A stretch of DNA of 64,000 bases from Paenibacillus eucommiae (GTDB lineage: Bacteria; Bacillota; Bacilli; Paenibacillales; NBRC-103111), in the NCBI RefSeq assembly GCF_017874215.1, contig NZ_JAGGLB010000033.1:55175-119174 (forward strand), read 5' to 3'. The translations under genes were made by a program, and so were the position numbers. The notes under the pieces are model-generated. The model searched no databases and was not told the origin of the DNA. It saw only the letters and a list, made by a program, of their open reading frames with translations. Positions 1 through 7,980 of this stretch are shown here, piece by piece. Position 1 is the first letter of the stretch. Each line of letters starts with the position of its first letter.

Positions 1-770
1 GTGGGAATCGTCCCCGCTTCATCCACCCTGCTGGAATACTCCGCATTATCAAGCAAGTACTGAACATTCAACAAAATTGTGTTTAGCAAAACCTGAATGC
101 TGTAATACCGGTTGTCCGTAATATAAATCAGTCCATTGAACCAATCATTCCAGTAATTGATCACTTGAAACAAGCCTACTGTAGCCAAAACGGGAAGCGA
201 GAGCGGCAGCACCATTTGCAGAAAAATTTTGAATTCCCCAGCCCCGTCTATATGCGCCGACTCCAGCACAGCACCCGGGATCGATACAGAAAAAAAGGTT
301 CGCAACAAAATCACATAGAAAGCGTTTACCAAAAGCCCAGGAATAATCAAGGCCAGCAGCGTATTCTTAATATCGAAGAGATTCGTGTACATCAAGTAAG
401 TCGACACCAGCCCTCCATTAAAGAGCATCGTGAAAAAAATGAAAAATGAAAAGAAATTGCGCAGCGGCATATCCTTTTTGGATAACGGATAGGCTAACAG
501 CGTCATGATCGCAAGGCTTGCAAACGTGCCTATCACCGTAACAAATATGGAAACTCCATAGGCGTTGAAAATGACTGACGAATCCTGAAATAAAAACCGG
601 TAGCTTTCCAGACTGAACTTACCAGGAAAGAAAGAGTAACCGTTCTGAATAATCGCGTTCTCATCTGTCAATGATGCTGAAATCAGAAGCCAAAACGGAA
701 TTAGGCAACATACAGCAATAACCGCAAAGATAACTTGGATCAATCCTTGCTCCAGCTTGTTTTTGTTCAC
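1..770 (-). CDS. Carbohydrate ABC transporter permease, LplC/YtcP type (3' part missing)
   Basis: Inner-membrane permease subunit of a CUT1-type sugar importer. The frame runs from a GTG at 770 off the left edge of the window, so about 256 residues are visible and the C-terminus is missing. The start follows a strong AGGAGGGG six bases upstream. The protein begins with a hydrophobic segment (GLIQVIFAVIAV), has several further membrane segments, and carries the EAA loop that contacts the ATPase (ESAHIDGAGEFKIF). The gene lies 12 bases after the stop of the LplB-type permease and is surely co-transcribed with it. The family usually works with a lipoprotein binding protein and a shared MsmX-type ATPase. 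Neither is seen on this side, so the binding protein is probably beyond the left edge. The substrate is inferred only as an oligosaccharide. Confidence 0.88.
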   Translation of the reverse strand, partial: MNKNKLEQGLIQVIFAVIAVCCLIPFWLLISASLTDENAIIQNGYSFFPGKFSLESYRFLFQDSSVIFNAYGVSIFVTVIGTFASLAIMTLLAYPLSKKDMPLRNFFSFFIFFTMLFNGGLVSTYLMYTNLFDIKNTLLALIIPGLLVNAFYVILLRTFFSVSIPGAVLESAHIDGAGEFKIFLQMVLPLSLPVLATVGLFQVINYWNDWFNGLIYITDNRYYSIQVLLNTILLNVQYLLDNAEYSSRVDEAGTIP

Positions 771-782
771 TGGCTTCCCCTC

Positions 783-1727
783 CTAGAACAGTGCGTTGTC
801 CGGATTTCTTTTTTTCACGATATAATTAGAGATCAGAATCAAGCCAAAGCCAACAACCGACTGGTACAAGCCCGCAGCAGAAGCCATCCCGATATCACCG
901 TTCTTGAGCAAAGCGCGATATACATACGTATCCAGCACATTGGTAGTCGGCTGCAAGGGACCCGAATCCAGCGGAACTTGATAAAACAGACCAAAGTCGG
1001 CATAAAAGATCCTTCCAATTTGCAGCAGTGTCATAATCACAATAATTGGAATAATCGAAGGAATCGTAATGTGCCAAATCTGCTGAATTTTACCGGCACC
1101 GTCTATCGTCGCAGCTTCATAGTATTCATGATCGATGCCAACTACCGCAGCAAAGTAGATAATGCATAAGTAACCCACCCCACTCCATATCTTTACGATC
1201 GTTAAAATATACGGCCAAAATTTAGGCTCGGTGTACCACATGATCTCCGGCAGGCCAAGCAAAGGCAAAATACTTTTATTAATGAAACCAGTTTCCATGC
1301 TCAGTAGCGAAAACACCAAGTAACCAATAATGACAGAAGAAATGAGATACGGAAGCAAAATAACACTCTGATAGAAACGGGATAAAAAGCGGTTCTTCAA
1401 TTCATTCAACAGAATGGCCATGGCGACGGAAAATATTAAATTCAGCACAATGAATGCAACGTTATACAAAATCGTATTTCGGGTTATCACATAAGCTTCC
1501 GCCGTTTTAAACAAATATTCGAAGTTTCTAAATCCAATCCAGTCGCCACCCAAAAGCCCCTTCGAAAAATCAATGTCCTTGAATGCAATAATAATGCCGA
1601 ACATCGGAATATAATTGTTGATCAATAAATAGAGAATTCCCGGAAGAATCATTAGATACAATACTTTATATTTCTTAAAACTCTTAAAAGCGGCTTGATT
1701 CAACCATGATGACATGGCAGTTCCCAT
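783..1727 (-). CDS. Carbohydrate ABC transporter permease, LplB/YteP type
   Basis: First permease of the sugar ABC importer that continues into the next gene. It is about 314 residues, normal for the LplB/YteP family. Visible features are an N-terminal membrane segment (YLMILPGILYLLI), the typical NYIPMFGIIIAFKD stretch, and the EAA loop (EAATIDGAGKIQQIWHITIP). The start is uncertain. The ATG at 1727 directly abuts GAGGGG, while a second ATG at 1715 lies 12 bases after the same site. The upstream 1.1 kb contains repeat element A, which separates this operon from the divergent ROK regulator. ROK proteins often control sugar transporters, so regulation by that neighbour is plausible but not shown. 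Confidence 0.9.
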   Translation of the reverse strand: MGTAMSSWLNQAAFKSFKKYKVLYLMILPGILYLLINNYIPMFGIIIAFKDIDFSKGLLGGDWIGFRNFEYLFKTAEAYVITRNTILYNVAFIVLNLIFSVAMAILLNELKNRFLSRFYQSVILLPYLISSVIIGYLVFSLLSMETGFINKSILPLLGLPEIMWYTEPKFWPYILTIVKIWSGVGYLCIIYFAAVVGIDHEYYEAATIDGAGKIQQIWHITIPSIIPIIVIMTLLQIGRIFYADFGLFYQVPLDSGPLQPTTNVLDTYVYRALLKNGDIGMASAAGLYQSVVGFGLILISNYIVKKRNPDNALF

Positions 1728-1851
1728 CCCCTCTGTTGATAACTATTAAGTCTGCCTAAGGTGCATCTCATTTCTAGGAATCATCATTTAATCAAGCTCC
1801 AGCACCTCCCTGGCTTAGTCCAAATATCAAATATAAAGCGATTACATTTCT

Positions 1852-2500
1852 AAGAAAAACGTCTTGCGGCGTCCTTTGAGGAGCGTGTTAGTGACGTTGG
1901 TGCATGGAGGAGGGAATGGCTGTGGGCTCCAGCCGCTGTTAAAGATTTGTTCCCTTGAATGGTAATGATGAGGAGGTAGGAACAAATCTTTAAAGGCGGA
2001 CGCTTCCGCTCTTCCTCCCACAGCCATCCCCTCTTCTCAGCTACGATCGCTCGAATCATCACGAACACCAAGCTCAAACGGACAGCCAGCAGAGGTTTCT
2101 TTCCTGAGGGAAAGGGATAGTGGCGATAGGATAATCTGAGCTTCCTTTCTGATTCCCTTAGGAGGATGAATGGTCACACACCGTCTACTTTTCCACTGAA
2201 AAGCTGCACTGTGTAATCGGGATTTATTCACTCTAGTATCCCCCAAGAGCCCCGCCTGCTACCTGCCTGCTACTTAACGATGTTTTTCATCGCTAAAAGC
2301 ACCAATTCGCCTCCACATCTTACTTTAACAATGAAAAACATCGTTAAATCCCTTTTATCCACCCGGAGAGGGCCATTCGACCTCTTTTAACGATGAAAAA
2401 CATCACTAACATAGCTGATTGACCCGAAAGCACTTGCTTTAACGATGAAAAACATCGTTAAGTAAAGACTTGCTCCATTCGCGGGAGGTGGGCTGCTGCT
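1852..2500 (+). repeat. Two-part structured repeat, copy A (full)
   Basis: Non-coding repeat found at five sites in this window. Part one has a small hairpin near 1857-1875, then an outer 15-bp stem (1912-1926 with 2017-2031), an inner 15-bp stem (1939-1953 with 1979-1993; TTAAAGATTTGTTCC and its complement), and a small hairpin GCGGA/TCCGC between them. Part two is four short palindromes of the type TTAACGATG-5 nt-CATCGTTAA starting at 2274, 2325, 2387 and 2439. The loop is TTTTT in the first and AAAAA in the other three. This copy has about 90 extra bases between the two parts. It lies between two divergently oriented transcription units. Short ORFs crossing it do not keep their frame between copies. 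Confidence 0.8.
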
Positions 2501-2520
2501 TGTTTAATTATTTATTCCAT

Positions 2521-2852
2521 CGGACAAATTAATTAACTAAAAAATTTTGTTCGACCGATTTGAGATTATTATATTTGCCTCCGATTCTTTTGTCAACGAA
2601 ATTTATTTCACTTAAAAAGTTAGCTTTATTGGCTTTAAACGCTGGAAATATATGATATCTATGTTGACAGGCTGGTTTCTTATACCTATAATTTGAGTAA
2701 GGAAACGATTTTCCACCTCTTATTATTCCATCAGTAAAATTAATTAAGGATACTACCGTAGAAAGCTTCTGCTGCTCACCTATATCCTTCCAATTGTTGT
2801 GGTATAATAAAGAAAAAGTATCGAAATATGAATGTGACCTGGAGAAATGATC
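2521..2852. other. Regulatory region upstream of the ROK gene
   Basis: AT-rich non-coding stretch before the ROK regulator. At about 2523-2558 there is an imperfect inverted repeat (GGACAAATT facing AATTTTGTTC) and near 2736-2751 a second AATTAATTAA-rich segment. XylR/NagC-type ROK proteins bind AT-rich inverted repeats of this general kind, so these may be operators. That link is an inference from position and composition only. No gene is seen here on either strand. Confidence 0.3.
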
Positions 2853-3977
2853 ATGATCAAAATAGGCAATCAGCAAATGCTGAGAGAAATTAACAAGTCC
2901 ACGCTGCTTCATACGATCTTTGACAATGGACCTATTTCCCGCGTTGACTTATCACGTAAAACCAAGCTCAGCCCAACTACCGTATCGATACTGATCGATG
3001 ACATGATACGTCAAGAACTCGTACATGAAATCGGGACAACAGGCTCTGGTGTCGGGCGTAAAATGACACTCCTGAATATAAAGGCCGACGGGGGTTACGT
3101 CCTGGGTATCGACCTTGCAAGCTCGCCCGCTCACTGCGTTCTGCTGAATTTGCATGGGGAGCTGATCGCCAACCAAGGCCTCAAGTCCCTCGTTGGGGAG
3201 GAGCAGCTTCGTTCGGACCTGGTTAGTCTTACCCACTCCTTTATCGAGAAGCAGAATATTCCTCAAAGCCTGATCAGGCGTGTTGGCATTTCTGTCCCGG
3301 GAAGGCTTGATGATAAGCAAAGTGTTGTCATTACCTCCCATTATTTAAAGCTTCATAACTTTCCCTTGTTATCTGTAATGGAGGAGGCTTTGTCGATTCC
3401 CGTACTGGTGACGAATGACCTCGATGCTGCCGGGTTTGCCGAACGTTTCAGCGGAGCTGCCAAGGGAGATCACACCACGGTCTTTATCATGATCGACTAT
3501 GGAACAGGCGCTGGTATTGTACTGAACGGCCAGGTTTATCATGGTGCGCGTGGAACAGCTGGTAAAACCGAATATTTCGAGCCCTACTGCACGCAAGTTC
3601 TGGCGGGCAAGCTGAAGGAGGATTTCCCTGGGCAGTTTGAGGCTCTGTCCGCAGATGAGACGATCCGGACTTTCATTGAGCTGGGGCTGTCGGGCATCGA
3701 GCCCTATCGTGAGCGTGCGGAGTACATGATTGCGGATATTGCCAACTACTGCGCCAGAACGCTGCAAATGCTGAATCCGCAGAAAATGATTCTTGGCGGC
3801 TGGATTACCGAAAACGGACTGTTTTTCGACAAGCTCGTAACGGCCATAAATAAAAAAGAAAACTCTCCCTATGGAGCCACCCCGGTTGTCTCTTCCCACT
3901 GGAAGAAATATGGGGCAGCTATGGGCGCGGCTACGCTTGGCTTGTATGAGATTTTTAAGCAGAAGGTCGTTCAATAA
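2853..3977 (+). CDS. ROK-family transcriptional regulator (XylR/NagC-like)
   Basis: Sugar-responsive DNA-binding regulator of 374 residues. The N-terminal ~75 residues are a winged helix-turn-helix (NGPISRVDLSRKTKLSPTTVSILIDDMIRQELV), followed by a ROK sugar-kinase fold beginning at GGYVLGIDLASS and including DYGTGAGIVLNGQVYHGARG. The cysteine/histidine zinc motif of active ROK kinases (CxCGxxGCxE) is absent, which fits a regulator rather than a kinase. I chose the ATG at 2853 because GGAG lies eight bases before it; the ATG at 2847 has only two bases of spacing. It is transcribed away from the LplB/LplC operon and is the likeliest local controller of it (inference). Confidence 0.88.
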   Translation: MIKIGNQQMLREINKSTLLHTIFDNGPISRVDLSRKTKLSPTTVSILIDDMIRQELVHEIGTTGSGVGRKMTLLNIKADGGYVLGIDLASSPAHCVLLNLHGELIANQGLKSLVGEEQLRSDLVSLTHSFIEKQNIPQSLIRRVGISVPGRLDDKQSVVITSHYLKLHNFPLLSVMEEALSIPVLVTNDLDAAGFAERFSGAAKGDHTTVFIMIDYGTGAGIVLNGQVYHGARGTAGKTEYFEPYCTQVLAGKLKEDFPGQFEALSADETIRTFIELGLSGIEPYRERAEYMIADIANYCARTLQMLNPQKMILGGWITENGLFFDKLVTAINKKENSPYGATPVVSSHWKKYGAAMGAATLGLYEIFKQKVVQ

Positions 3978-4207
3978 AAATGGACGCCTTTGGGCGTCCT
4001 TTGATATGCGTGTTCATTACCTGGGTGCATGGAAGGAGGTAAGGACTGTGGGCTCCAGCCGCTGTTAAAGATTTGTTCCCTTGAATGGAATGGATGTAAG
4101 GTTGGAACCAATCTTTAAAGGCGGACGCTATCGCTCTTCCTCCCACAGTCCTTACCTCTCTCAGCTACCAAGTGCAGAACAAGCCACTCTCAAACGGACA
4201 GACATCA
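3978..4207 (+). repeat. Two-part structured repeat, copy B (first part only)
   Basis: Copy of the stem-rich half of the repeat, sitting between the 3' ends of the ROK gene and the convergent prenyl synthase gene. It opens with a terminator-like hairpin GGACGCC-TTTG-GGCGTCC at about 3984-4001, which may terminate the ROK gene. The outer stem (4038-4052 with 4142-4156) is a perfect 15-bp pairing, yet differs from copy A at three positions, each change matched by its partner. The inner stem TTAAAGATTTGTTCC pairs with its partner with one mismatch. The four-palindrome array is missing here. Confidence 0.75.
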
Positions 4208-4271
4208 AGCGTCTGCAACTGAGCGAAAAGGATTATGTACCATACATGGCCACTGGCAGCATTTACAGCAT

Positions 4272-5192
4272 TTATCCGATTGTAACGGCAACGAACTGGT
4301 CTTTCCAAAGAGAATCGGGAATAGTTTCCAGCAGTTTCTCGGCTCGTTCCTTGTAAAGCGCTTGAATGATCTGTGAATACTCAAGGCAGCCTGAGGCTTT
4401 TACATAAGCCAGGCAATCTAATTTTTTTAGAAGAAAATCCTCCTTCGAAACTCTTCCCTCATAATACTCTGTAAGAATCGGGAATTCCTTCGGACTGTCC
4501 TCTAGTAGAAAAAGAATAGGCAGCGTGCGTTTTTTTTGCAATAAATCATTTTTTACATCGTAACGCTGCAGATCATTAACATCATTTCCAATCTGAGCTA
4601 TGATGCCAATGCAGTAAGATAATTCGTTCAAGCGATCTATTTGCTCTTGATCGAGATGTTCAATAAGCGCATAACCCATGTAGCAGGCTAATTGAATCAA
4701 TGATCCTGATTTTTGCTGTACCATAAGAATGTAGTCTTGTTCGGTCTGAATGGATCCATTAATATCCAGCTGCTGTCCGTGAACAGCTCTGGCCAGAAGC
4801 CTGCTAATTTCCTTGGCCGGGAGCGCCGGCTGACTTGAATCCCCGGTATTAAAGGTGCTCAGTTCACCCATGAACGTAATGAGAAATCCAAGAATTCCAT
4901 TCAAGGTATAGGCCTGCGGGCAGCTCATCCAAGGCTTGCTCCAATTATCCTGATCCTGCAGGTCATCAATCATATCCAGGGCCAGCATAACCACCTCGGT
5001 CAGCGCCGCGGCACGATGAATCGCAGGTGAATCACCACCCAGCATGCCATGCACACTCCGTGTTATACTGGACCAGGTGGAACGCTCGACGTTCTTCTCT
5101 TCCACAAATACTTTTATCAGTTTATTGAGCTCAGGCTCCGTAAAATATTCATCAACAACGCGATAAATCTCCTCTATAATCTCTTTCTCCAC
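4272..5192 (-). CDS. Polyprenyl synthetase-family protein, ComQ-like
   Basis: All-alpha isoprenyl diphosphate synthase-type protein of 306 residues. The first aspartate-rich motif is visible as LDMIDDLQDQD and the second is replaced by the ComQ-type GNDVNDL followed by DLLQKKRTLPILFLL. In Bacillus, ComQ prenylates the ComX quorum peptide. The start is taken as GTG at 5192 because GGGGGG lies six bases upstream; a longer TTG-initiated frame to 5273 lacks a ribosome binding site. No ComX-like short peptide gene or ComP histidine kinase lies next to it. The 3' flank where comX would be expected holds repeat copy B. It could also be a stand-alone short-chain prenyl synthase. Confidence 0.72.
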   Translation of the reverse strand: MEKEIIEEIYRVVDEYFTEPELNKLIKVFVEEKNVERSTWSSITRSVHGMLGGDSPAIHRAAALTEVVMLALDMIDDLQDQDNWSKPWMSCPQAYTLNGILGFLITFMGELSTFNTGDSSQPALPAKEISRLLARAVHGQQLDINGSIQTEQDYILMVQQKSGSLIQLACYMGYALIEHLDQEQIDRLNELSYCIGIIAQIGNDVNDLQRYDVKNDLLQKKRTLPILFLLEDSPKEFPILTEYYEGRVSKEDFLLKKLDCLAYVKASGCLEYSQIIQALYKERAEKLLETIPDSLWKDQFVAVTIG

Positions 5193-5335
5193 CCGTTTCC
5201 CCCCAATAATATGTATAAATATATTCAATATTTTACCAAATAAAAAAGAGAGTGTATATTGGGAATTAACCAAAATACATTCTCTTTGCTTTTTATGAGG
5301 AGCTCATTTGCAAATTAATTCATACGGGGGCTGTT

Positions 5336-5770
5336 TCACAGTAAAATCCTGTTTTCTAATATATTTTTCATACTAATATGAGATTTAGAAGGACCGAGCT
5401 GTACAAGTGAATCTTGAAATTCTGCAAGCTCCTCTATCGATGCCGTTTGTACTTTAAGAAGATAATTAAATTCCCCGCTTATGCGAAACAAATCCGTTAC
5501 TTCTCTGGCCTCTTTACAAAAATCAACTAACTCTTGGCAATGTTCTGTCTTTATTAGAATAAAAGTGGTCGTCCCTCGATCCAAATCCCGTAAATTAAAT
5601 ACGGTACAATACTCGGAAATAATTTTTTTCTCTTCCAGCTTTATTATCCTTTCTTTAACCGAAGGCTGAGACATGGAAATTTCTTTGCTGATCTGAGAAA
5701 TAGGCATTCGTGCATTGTGCTGCAGTAATTGCATTATTTTTTTATCAATGTCATCGATTATAGGGTCCAT
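5336..5770 (-). CDS. Lrp/AsnC-family transcriptional regulator
   Basis: Small DNA-binding regulator of 144 residues with the usual family length. An N-terminal helix-turn-helix is visible (DIDKKIMQLLQHNARMPISQ then SQPSVKERIIKLEEKKII), followed by the RAM/AsnC ligand domain (FILIKTEHCQELVDF, ISGEFNYLLKVQTASIEELAEF). The ATG at 5770 is preceded by AAGGAGG with eight bases of spacing. It is divergent from the VOC-family gene and may control it. Lrp-type proteins usually sense amino acids; the effector here is unknown. Confidence 0.88.
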   Translation of the reverse strand: MDPIIDDIDKKIMQLLQHNARMPISQISKEISMSQPSVKERIIKLEEKKIISEYCTVFNLRDLDRGTTTFILIKTEHCQELVDFCKEAREVTDLFRISGEFNYLLKVQTASIEELAEFQDSLVQLGPSKSHISMKNILENRILL

Positions 5771-5938
5771 ATGTGGCGCCTCCTTATGTAATATTATAAA
5801 GTAAGGTGTTTTATATAAATTAACTTATTTTCAATAATTATTTTAACATGATTTCCTTATGTTTTGCATATACCACGTGGAATAATACCACTATAATAAA
5901 AACAACTTCTATTTCTATATATCGAGGAGAGATTATAA

Positions 5939-6394
5939 ATGAGTGTAAAAGGCCTTGCACATGTGGCCATACAAGCTAAAGATTATCAAGCAACCATTGC
6001 ATTTTATACTGAAGTTTTAGGGTTTAAAATAGGGCATCATTGGAGTCTGCCTTCCTTTTTGATCAAAGAAGCTTCCATGCTTATTTCTCCTGACCAGAGA
6101 ACCTGTATTGAAATTTTTGATAACGAAGCGGTCATTCCGGCTCAAGGAAAAAAAGCCTCGTCTGAAGAGGATGTAGCTCACGGAGCGTTATTGCATTTCG
6201 CATTTTATGTAAATAATGTAGAGGAAATATATCAAAAAGCCCTTAATCATGGAGCAAAGGCTTTTGTAGAACCGGGGCAGCTTTCCCTGGGTATTCCACC
6301 CCTTTTGGTAAAAAACGCTGTAATCCACAGCCCAAATGGTGAAATTATTGAATTTATTGAGGAGGTTGATTTTGATATGTCTGCTAAAAAATAG
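5939..6394 (+). CDS. VOC-family protein (glyoxalase/dioxygenase fold)
   Basis: Protein of 151 residues with the paired beta-alpha-beta-beta-beta vicinal oxygen chelate fold. It starts GLAHVAIQAKDYQATIAFYTEVLGFKIGHHW and ends NAVIHSPNGEIIEFIEE. The metal-binding pattern is seen as the first His (AHVAI), a Glu near CIEIFD, a His in LLHFAFYV and the final Glu in IEFIEE. The family includes glyoxalase I, extradiol dioxygenases and drug-binding proteins, so the reaction cannot be fixed. GAGGAGAG precedes the ATG. The Lrp regulator lies divergently upstream. Confidence 0.85.
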   Translation: MSVKGLAHVAIQAKDYQATIAFYTEVLGFKIGHHWSLPSFLIKEASMLISPDQRTCIEIFDNEAVIPAQGKKASSEEDVAHGALLHFAFYVNNVEEIYQKALNHGAKAFVEPGQLSLGIPPLLVKNAVIHSPNGEIIEFIEEVDFDMSAKK

Positions 6395-6407
6395 ACCGAT
6401 CACAAAA

Positions 6408-6926
6408 TTAATTCTCAAACCCAAGTTTCCGCATGATAGAATGAACAAAATCTGTTTTGGCATCTGCATAAGCCCATTTGTCAGTCGTATATGTCTTAGC
6501 TAGGTTCTCTTTAAGCTCTTGGTATGATCTTCGATCGCTTTCATTTTGATTTAAGTGATCTCTAAATGCCACTTGTCTTATTAGATGCTCGCTGCCAGTT
6601 TGAAACATGTGGATCTGATGGGTTCTTGGCTCCCCTTTACTGAAATAATGCCTCTCAGGAAGAATATTAGTTCCTTTATAGGAATAACCGATTTGCTCTA
6701 AGTGAGGAACACATTGAACGCCATCCTCAAACCGCATAATTTCAATAGCAATATCAATAATAGGCTTCGCACTTAAACTCTGGACAGCGGTGCTTCCAAT
6801 ATGGTGAATGACCAAAGGATACGCACCATTTCCAGATTCTATTCTGCGTTTCTCCAATAGAAATTCTTCTCCCCATTGTTCTGTCCAAGGGACAAGAAGT
6901 ACCTCTCCTTTAGGCAAACCAAGCAT
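6408..6926 (-). CDS. GrpB-family protein (UPF0157)
   Basis: 172-residue member of the GrpB/UPF0157 family, which has a nucleotidyltransferase-like fold and an unproven role. Diagnostic stretches are the start VPWTEQWGEEFLLEKRRI, IHHIGSTAVQSLSAKPIIDIAI and LRDHLN-like RQVAFRDHLNQNESDRRSY. The ATG at 6926 follows GAGGGG by eight bases. It is convergent with the VOC gene, 13 bases from its stop. Confidence 0.9.
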   Translation of the reverse strand: MLGLPKGEVLLVPWTEQWGEEFLLEKRRIESGNGAYPLVIHHIGSTAVQSLSAKPIIDIAIEIMRFEDGVQCVPHLEQIGYSYKGTNILPERHYFSKGEPRTHQIHMFQTGSEHLIRQVAFRDHLNQNESDRRSYQELKENLAKTYTTDKWAYADAKTDFVHSIMRKLGFEN

Positions 6927-7032
6927 ATTTCCAACCCCTCACTGGTACACAATGATATTCTTTATTTCATCATGCTCGAAAAACATCATTTAGCAGCCCC
7001 CGCTAACAGGAAATGGTTAGTGAGGAGCTGCT

Positions 7033-7944
7033 TCATAGTGACTCCTCCGATTGGATAAATATTTGTTGTGCTTGCGGGTATTCAGCTAAGAATCGCTCAT
7101 TTGCCGCCTGTAGTTTATCTTGATACATTTGGTAAGAGCTGCTTAATATTTGTAGATTCGCGATAAAAATATCGTAATACCCATTGTTTTTTTGAAAATC
7201 GAGTAAAATTTGTTGCATCCTATATGCGGGACTAGCTTTAAAATCCTCTGAATTACGATACTCTAAATACTGTTCTAACCTATCCTTATTTTCTTCCATG
7301 AAGTTCGCATAATCATTTACTGCGCTATCCATATCCTTCTCCATCACTTGCAGATCAATCTTGCTTAATGAATCGAATGCCTCTGCCATATACAGCTGCA
7401 AATCTTCTGGAAACTCGACACTAGCAATATGATCAAGAAATTCAACAATTCGCTGATAGGCTGCCATTTTTTCAGGAGTATCAAGTTTTCCATCTAAAAA
7501 TCTTCCGAAATGCATACACAAATACATCCCATAATTACCCGGAAATGCTTGCAGCAATTTATCTTTGATCTGTACATGATCATTTAATTTGTGCTCAATT
7601 TCATTGAATGCTTCTTCAATCGTCGGATTACTTTCTAACAAATAATTCAAATAGTCATATTGGGCTTTTACTTGCTGCAGGTGGATTTCTTTTTTTAATC
7701 TGTAAGCATGCAAGGCTTTATGTTTGTCTTCACTCGTAATTACTGACTTTATGTCAGAAACACTCATGCCAAGCTGTCTAAGTACGGTGATCTCTTTCAA
7801 TAAAGTTACATCGTATTCAGTAAAGCATCTATACCCATTATCATTGTACTTTAATTCTAGCAGGCCCTGCTGTTCATAATAGTTTATAGCCTTCTTAGTT
7901 ACTTTACATATTTTTGAAACCTCGCTAATTAGCAATTTCATCAC
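7033..7944 (-). CDS. MerR-family transcriptional regulator
   Basis: Regulator of about 300 residues. The N-terminal MerR winged helix is clear (LISEVSKICKVTKKAINYYEQQGLLELKYN, then CFTEYDVTLLKEITVLRQLGMSVSDI). A dimerising helix follows (KKEIHLQQVKAQYDYLNYLLE) and then a roughly 190-residue helical domain of unknown ligand. The start is unclear. GAGG sits next to GTG (7944) and ATG (7941), and a TTG at 7932 has better spacing. An imperfect inverted repeat at 6993-7032 just after the stop may be its terminator. Confidence 0.85.
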   Translation of the reverse strand: MMKLLISEVSKICKVTKKAINYYEQQGLLELKYNDNGYRCFTEYDVTLLKEITVLRQLGMSVSDIKSVITSEDKHKALHAYRLKKEIHLQQVKAQYDYLNYLLESNPTIEEAFNEIEHKLNDHVQIKDKLLQAFPGNYGMYLCMHFGRFLDGKLDTPEKMAAYQRIVEFLDHIASVEFPEDLQLYMAEAFDSLSKIDLQVMEKDMDSAVNDYANFMEENKDRLEQYLEYRNSEDFKASPAYRMQQILLDFQKNNGYYDIFIANLQILSSSYQMYQDKLQAANERFLAEYPQAQQIFIQSEESL

Positions 7945-7980
7945 CTCAGTCTCATTTTAGACTACTCCCTAAGGTATCAG

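Noticed and set aside
735..1169. 144-codon plus-strand ORF over the LplB-type permease
   Set aside because: It is antisense to a clear membrane permease, has no ribosome site and no recognisable domain; it is a shadow.
1825..1845. Possible cre site (GTAATCGCTTTAT) upstream of the LplB-type permease
   Set aside because: Too many mismatches in the fixed positions on one half; not better than chance in AT-rich DNA.
1850..2246. Short ORFs inside repeat copy A
   Set aside because: The frames are not kept in copies B, C or E, where the conserved signal is base pairing rather than codons.
2274..2462. Possible CRISPR array (regularly spaced palindromic repeats)
   Set aside because: Only four repeats occur, the spacers are similar between loci rather than unique, the repeats differ in loop orientation, and no cas genes are present.
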